From the NCBI RefSeq assembly GCF_036421855.1, contig NZ_JAZGOK010000004.1: a DNA stretch of 64,000 bases. One strand, written 5' to 3'. The notes beneath the pieces were generated by a model. It ran no database searches and had not been told where the DNA came from. It worked only from the letters and a program-made list of their open reading frames with translations. Source of the DNA: Georgenia_B sunbinii (GTDB lineage Bacteria; Actinomycetota; Actinomycetes; Actinomycetales; Actinomycetaceae). The translations under genes were made by a program, and so were the position numbers. Positions 59,721-64,000 of the stretch are shown here, piece after piece (positions within the stretch are counted from its first letter, which is position 1; each line of letters begins with the position of its first letter).

Positions 59721-60731
59721 ATGGTGAACTACCGATTCCTTGGCAGCAGCGGACTGAAGATCAGCGAGATCGTCTACGGCAACTGGCTCACCCACGGCGC
59801 ACAAGTTGAGGACGAGGCCGCGCGCAGCTGCGTGCGAGCCGCGCTGGACGCCGGGATCTCGTCGTTCGACACCGCGGACACCTATGCCAACACCCGCGCC
59901 GAGGTCGTGCTCGGCGAGGCGCTGGCGGGTGTCCCGCGGCACGAGCTGGAGATCTTCACCAAGGTGTACTGGCCCACCGGGAAGATGGGCCCCAACGACT
60001 CCGGGCTGTCCCGCAAGCACATCCTCGAGGCGATCGACGGCTCACTGCGGCGGCTGGGCACCGACTACGTCGACCTCTACCAGGCGCACCGCTACGACGT
60101 CGAGACCCCGCTCGAGGAGACGATGCAGGCCTTCGCCGACGTCGTCCGGCAGGGCAAGGCGCTGTACATCGGTGTCTCCGAGTGGCCCGCCGACAAGCTC
60201 CGCGAGGGACAGCTGCTCGCCCGCGAGCTGGGCTTCCGGATCGTCTCCAACCAGCCGAAGTACTCGATGCTGTGGCGGGTGATCGAGGCCGAGGTGGTGC
60301 CGGCCTCGCAGGAGCTGGGGATCGGCCAGATCGTCTTCTCCCCGGTGGCGCAGGGCATCCTCACCGGCAAGTACCTGCCCGGCCAGCCGGCGCCGGCGGG
60401 GTCGCGCGCCGCCGACGACAAGGGCGGCTCGCGGATGATCGGGCACGACGTGGGCGACGACGACCTCCTCGGCCGCGTGCAGCAGCTGCGCCCGGTCGCC
60501 GATGAGCTCGGGCTGTCGATGGCGCAGCTGGCGGTGGCCTGGGTGCTGCAGAACGACAACGTCGCGGCGGCGATCATCGGCGCCTCCCGGCCGGAGCAGG
60601 TCACCCAGAACGTTGCTGCGTCCGGCGTGAGCATCCCCGCCGAGCTGCTGGCGCGGGTCGACGAGATCCTCGGGGACAAGGTCGAGCGCGACCCGGCGCG
60701 GACGAACGTGCCCGCCGGGCGGGTCAGCTGA
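59721..60731 (+). CDS. Aldo/keto reductase (voltage-channel beta-subunit-like)
   Basis: 336 residues. Catalytic Asp/Tyr in FDTADTYANT, Lys in EIFTKVYWP and His in LYQAHRYD are all present; NADPH-binding end GASRPEQVTQN. Closest by layout to the KCNAB/YghZ subgroup. TACTGT (59709-59714) lies exactly 6 nt before the ATG, so the mRNA is probably leaderless. Divergent from the ABC lipoprotein. Confidence 0.92.
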   Translation: MVNYRFLGSSGLKISEIVYGNWLTHGAQVEDEAARSCVRAALDAGISSFDTADTYANTRAEVVLGEALAGVPRHELEIFTKVYWPTGKMGPNDSGLSRKHILEAIDGSLRRLGTDYVDLYQAHRYDVETPLEETMQAFADVVRQGKALYIGVSEWPADKLREGQLLARELGFRIVSNQPKYSMLWRVIEAEVVPASQELGIGQIVFSPVAQGILTGKYLPGQPAPAGSRAADDKGGSRMIGHDVGDDDLLGRVQQLRPVADELGLSMAQLAVAWVLQNDNVAAAIIGASRPEQVTQNVAASGVSIPAELLARVDEILGDKVERDPARTNVPAGRVS

Positions 60732-60750
60732 GCGAGGAAAATTCATCGCC

Positions 60751-60766
60751 GTCCCATATTGCGGAC
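60751..60766. promoter_or_regulatory. Dyad before the glycerol operon
   Basis: GTCC-CATATTGC-GGAC in an AT-richer patch 68 bp before glpD. IclR-type GylR regulators control glycerol genes in related bacteria (family knowledge); the site could be theirs. No regulator gene is visible. Confidence 0.4.
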
Positions 60767-60833
60767 ATGCGGTGCGTCCACGACGATAGGTGTGCGCGGC
60801 CGGTGGTCGTGACACCTCGGACGAAGGAGCCCC

Positions 60834-62567
60834 GTGACAGATGCGGCCATGACGCCCGACACTCGCGCCAGGGCCCTCGCGGATCTCGGCAGGGGCGAAC
60901 CGTTGGACGTCCTCGTCATCGGCGGCGGCGTCACCGGGGCAGGGATCGCGCTCGACGCCGCGACCCGCGGGCTGCACACCGGGATCGTCGAGGCCCAGGA
61001 CTGGGCCTCGGGGACCTCCAGCCGGTCCAGCAAGCTCGTCCACGGTGGCCTGCGCTACCTGCAGATGCTCGACTTCCACCTCGTCCACGAGGCACTCACC
61101 GAGCGTGACCTGCTCCTCAAGCACCTCGCGCCGCACCTGGTGAGGCGGGTGGCCTTCATTTACCCGCTCGAGCACCGCATCTGGGAGCGCGCCTACGTCG
61201 GTGCCGGGGTGGCGCTGTACGACGCGCTCGCCGGGATCGCCCCGGGCAAGCGGGCGATGCCGCTGCACCGCCACCTCACCCGCACCAAGGTGGGGCAGCT
61301 GTTCCCCGACTTCCGCCACGACGCGGCCATCGGGGCCGTCCAGTACTGGGACGCCACCGTCGACGACGCCCGCCTGGTCACCACGCTGGTGCGCACCGCC
61401 GTCGGCTACGGCGCGTTGGCGGCCAGCCGCACCCAGCTCGTCGACCTCACGAAGGACGCCAGCGGCCGTGTCGACGGCGCCGAGCTGCAGGACCTGGAGA
61501 CCGGCGCCCGCCTGAGCGTCAAGGCCAGGAACGTCGTCAACGCCACCGGGGTGTGGACCGAGGAGACCGAGGCGCTGTCCGGCAGCACCGGCGGCCTGAA
61601 GGTGCTCGCCTCCAAGGGCATCCACCTCGTCGTGCCGCGGGAGCGGATCCGTGGCGACGTCGGGCTGATCCTGCAGACCGAGAAGAGCGTGCTGTTCATC
61701 ATCCCGTGGTCGCGCTACTGGATCATCGGCACCACCGACACCCCCTACGAACGCGACCTGCGTCATCCGGTGGCCACCCGTGCCGACATCGAGTACGTGC
61801 TCGACCACGCCAACGAAGTGCTCCGGGAGCCGCTCACCCGCGCGGACGTCATCGGCTCCTACGCCGGCCTGCGGCCGCTGCTGCAGCCGGGCACCAAGGA
61901 GGGCACCTCGTCGGCGAAGGTCTCCCGGGAGCACACGGTGGCGTCGCCCACCCCCGGCCTGACCGTCGTCGCCGGTGGCAAGCTCACCACCTACCGGGTG
62001 ATGGCCAAGGACGCCGTCGACTTCGCGCTGGGGGAGAAGGCGCGCCGGCTGCCGTCCATCACCGATCGCATCCCGCTGCTCGGCGCCGTCGGGCTGCAGG
62101 CCGTGCACCGCCGCGCGCACCGGCACGCCGCCCGCCACGGCTGGACCAAGGCGCACGTCGACCACTTGCTGCACCGCTACGGCTCGATGCTCGAGGAGCT
62201 GGTCGCGATGGTCGACGAGCAGCCCGACCTCGCCCGGCCGCTCGAGCATGCACCGGCCTACTTGCGCGTCGAGATCGCCTACGCCGCCACCCACGAGGGC
62301 GTCCTCCACCTCGAGGACGTCATGCTCCACCGCACCCGGCTGGTCTACGAGGTCGCCGACCGCGGACTGGCGGCGGTGCCCGAGATCATGGACGTCATCG
62401 CGCCGATCCTCGGCTGGGACGAGGACCGACGACGGCGCGAGACCGACTCCTACGCCGAGCGCTGCGCGGCCGAGCGAGCCGCCGAGGAAGCCGGCGACGA
62501 CGCCGACGGCGAGCGCGCCCGGCAGCAGGCGGCTGACATCGCCCCGATGGCGGCGCCGCCCGACTGA
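60834..62567 (+). CDS. glpD: Glycerol-3-phosphate dehydrogenase (FAD)
   Basis: 577 residues. FAD motif VLVIGGGVTGAGIALDAATRG, SSRSSKLVHGGLRYL (substrate/flavin region), IIGTTDTPYERDL and VVAGGKLTTYRVMAKDA are diagnostic. It oxidises glycerol-3-phosphate to dihydroxyacetone phosphate at the membrane, feeding the quinone pool. The C-terminal part (about 440-560) is the DAO_C helical domain with an acidic tail. GTG start with GAAGGAG. Confidence 0.95.
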   Translation: MTDAAMTPDTRARALADLGRGEPLDVLVIGGGVTGAGIALDAATRGLHTGIVEAQDWASGTSSRSSKLVHGGLRYLQMLDFHLVHEALTERDLLLKHLAPHLVRRVAFIYPLEHRIWERAYVGAGVALYDALAGIAPGKRAMPLHRHLTRTKVGQLFPDFRHDAAIGAVQYWDATVDDARLVTTLVRTAVGYGALAASRTQLVDLTKDASGRVDGAELQDLETGARLSVKARNVVNATGVWTEETEALSGSTGGLKVLASKGIHLVVPRERIRGDVGLILQTEKSVLFIIPWSRYWIIGTTDTPYERDLRHPVATRADIEYVLDHANEVLREPLTRADVIGSYAGLRPLLQPGTKEGTSSAKVSREHTVASPTPGLTVVAGGKLTTYRVMAKDAVDFALGEKARRLPSITDRIPLLGAVGLQAVHRRAHRHAARHGWTKAHVDHLLHRYGSMLEELVAMVDEQPDLARPLEHAPAYLRVEIAYAATHEGVLHLEDVMLHRTRLVYEVADRGLAAVPEIMDVIAPILGWDEDRRRRETDSYAERCAAERAAEEAGDDADGERARQQAADIAPMAAPPD

Positions 62568-62633
62568 GCACCCTTCGACCCCGTCGGCGCAAGGCCGCAC
62601 CGGCGGGCCACCGGACGCGAAAGAGAGGACAAC

Positions 62634-63389
62634 GTGGACTTCTCAACGATCTTCCTGCCCGAGCTGGCGGGCACCGCGATGCTGACACTGCTCGGTTGCG
62701 GCGTCGTGGCCAACGCGCTCCTGCCCAAGACGAAAGGGGTGGGCGTCGGCAGCAACTGGCTGCTCATCAACTTCGGCTGGGGCCTGGCCGTGTTCGCCGG
62801 CGTGTACGTCGCCTACAGCACCGGCGCCCACATCAATCCCGCCGTCACCGTCGGGCTGTGGGCCAGCGGCGACCCCTTCTTCGGCGGCAACGAAGAGCTC
62901 GGGCTCGGGGTCATCGAGGCCACGGCCGGCAACGCGCTGGTCTACTTCCTCGCGCAGATGATCGGTGCCGTCATCGGCGCTGCCATCATGTACCTCGCCT
63001 ACAAGCAGCACTTCGACCAGGAGGCGCCGGGAGCCACCAAGCTCGCGGTCTTCTCCACCGGGCCGGAGGTCCGCAGCTACGGCTGGAACGTCGTCACCGA
63101 GGTCATCGCCACCTTCGTCCTCGTGTTCGTCATCGTCGCGTTCGGCTACACGCCCTCGGGGCTCGGGCCGCTGGCCGTGGCGCTTCTCGTCGTCGGTATC
63201 GGTGCCAGCCTCGGTGGCCCCACCGGGTACGCCATCAACCCCGCCCGTGACCTCGGCCCGCGCATCGCGCACGCGCTCCTGCCCATCCGTGGCAAGGGCT
63301 CCAGCGACTGGAGCTACGCCTGGGTACCCGTCCTCGGCCCCCTCATCGGTGGCGCGATCGGTGGTCTCGCCGGTGCCCACCTCCTGTGA
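62634..63389 (+). CDS. glpF: Glycerol uptake facilitator (aquaglyceroporin)
   Basis: 251 residues, six helices with the two half-helix motifs [11 protein letters not shown] and [12 protein letters not shown]. The Arg of the second NPA box and Phe/Gly around it fit a glycerol channel. Between glpD and glpK. GTG start with AGAGAGGA upstream; 66 bp after glpD. Confidence 0.94.
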   Translation: MDFSTIFLPELAGTAMLTLLGCGVVANALLPKTKGVGVGSNWLLINFGWGLAVFAGVYVAYSTGAHINPAVTVGLWASGDPFFGGNEELGLGVIEATAGNALVYFLAQMIGAVIGAAIMYLAYKQHFDQEAPGATKLAVFSTGPEVRSYGWNVVTEVIATFVLVFVIVAFGYTPSGLGPLAVALLVVGIGASLGGPTGYAINPARDLGPRIAHALLPIRGKGSSDWSYAWVPVLGPLIGGAIGGLAGAHLL

Positions 63390-63439
63390 CCCCTCCGTCC
63401 AAGGCAACGAACCGTCCGCAGCGACGTGAAAGGAACGAC

Positions 63440-64000
<561 letters not shown>

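Overview
The window is a GC-rich (about 70 %) chromosomal segment of an actinobacterium, most likely a member of Micrococcales. This rests on the pronounced G/C third-position bias, the many GTG starts, many -10 boxes sitting about 6 nt before a start codon with no ribosome binding site (leaderless mRNAs), and gene families typical of that group: a MoxR/DUF58/VWA operon, a CopD-CtaG fusion, an MrpA-MrpB fusion, a choice-of-anchor G surface protein, the DUF5819/HTTM pair and an LmeA-like protein. The genus cannot be fixed from sequence alone. No rRNA, phage, insertion sequence, CRISPR array or defence island was seen. One tRNA, tRNA-Gly(CCC), is present.

Layout. 1-3464: a two-component system (response regulator cut by the left edge, NarL-type kinase), divergent from an ABC-2 type exporter. 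3552-8657: an aminotransferase of the HisC/Pat family, then a 2-oxo acid dehydrogenase operon (E1alpha, E1beta, E2, no E3) behind two tandem palindromes. 8685-15542: PP2C phosphatase, S9 peptidase, HAD phosphatase and several envelope proteins. 15562-15669: a non-coding 18-bp tandem repeat with relatives at 4715 and 47794. 15726-23207: CopD-CtaG, divergent from a six-gene MoxR/VWA (Bat-like) operon. 23486-27490: a 1334-residue secreted, LPVTG-anchored protein with three D-P-D-A-G-T arrays separating four Ig-like repeats, closed by a 21-bp perfect hairpin. 27578-31890: DUF5819, HTTM, FAD oxidoreductase and quinone-reductase-like genes.

31967-40444: aroD, an LRV protein, a NUDIX hydrolase, an M50 protein followed by an assembly scar (a single N with 151 bp duplicated on both sides), two MarR-type regulators, a GH13 enzyme, tRNA-Gly, dcd and a PRC-barrel protein. 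40650-47391: a complete Mrp Na+/H+ antiporter operon (AB fusion, C, D, E, F, G). 47876-52572: a TPP riboswitch with a hairpin masking the Shine-Dalgarno, controlling thiBPQ plus a small membrane protein. 52765-56358: pgmB and a GH65 phosphorylase, then a YbaK deacylase. 56866-59585: an ABC uptake system (ATPase, permease, lipoprotein). 59721-64000: aldo/keto reductase and the glycerol genes glpD, glpF and glpK (cut by the right edge).

Across the region the recurrent themes are envelope biology, ion homeostasis and catabolism of glycerol, alpha-glucosides and branched-chain keto acids. The least explained features are the GACA-N7-TGTC intergenic repeat, the repeat-stalk surface protein with its HTTM/DUF5819 neighbours, and the small leader ORF and palindrome before the mrp operon.
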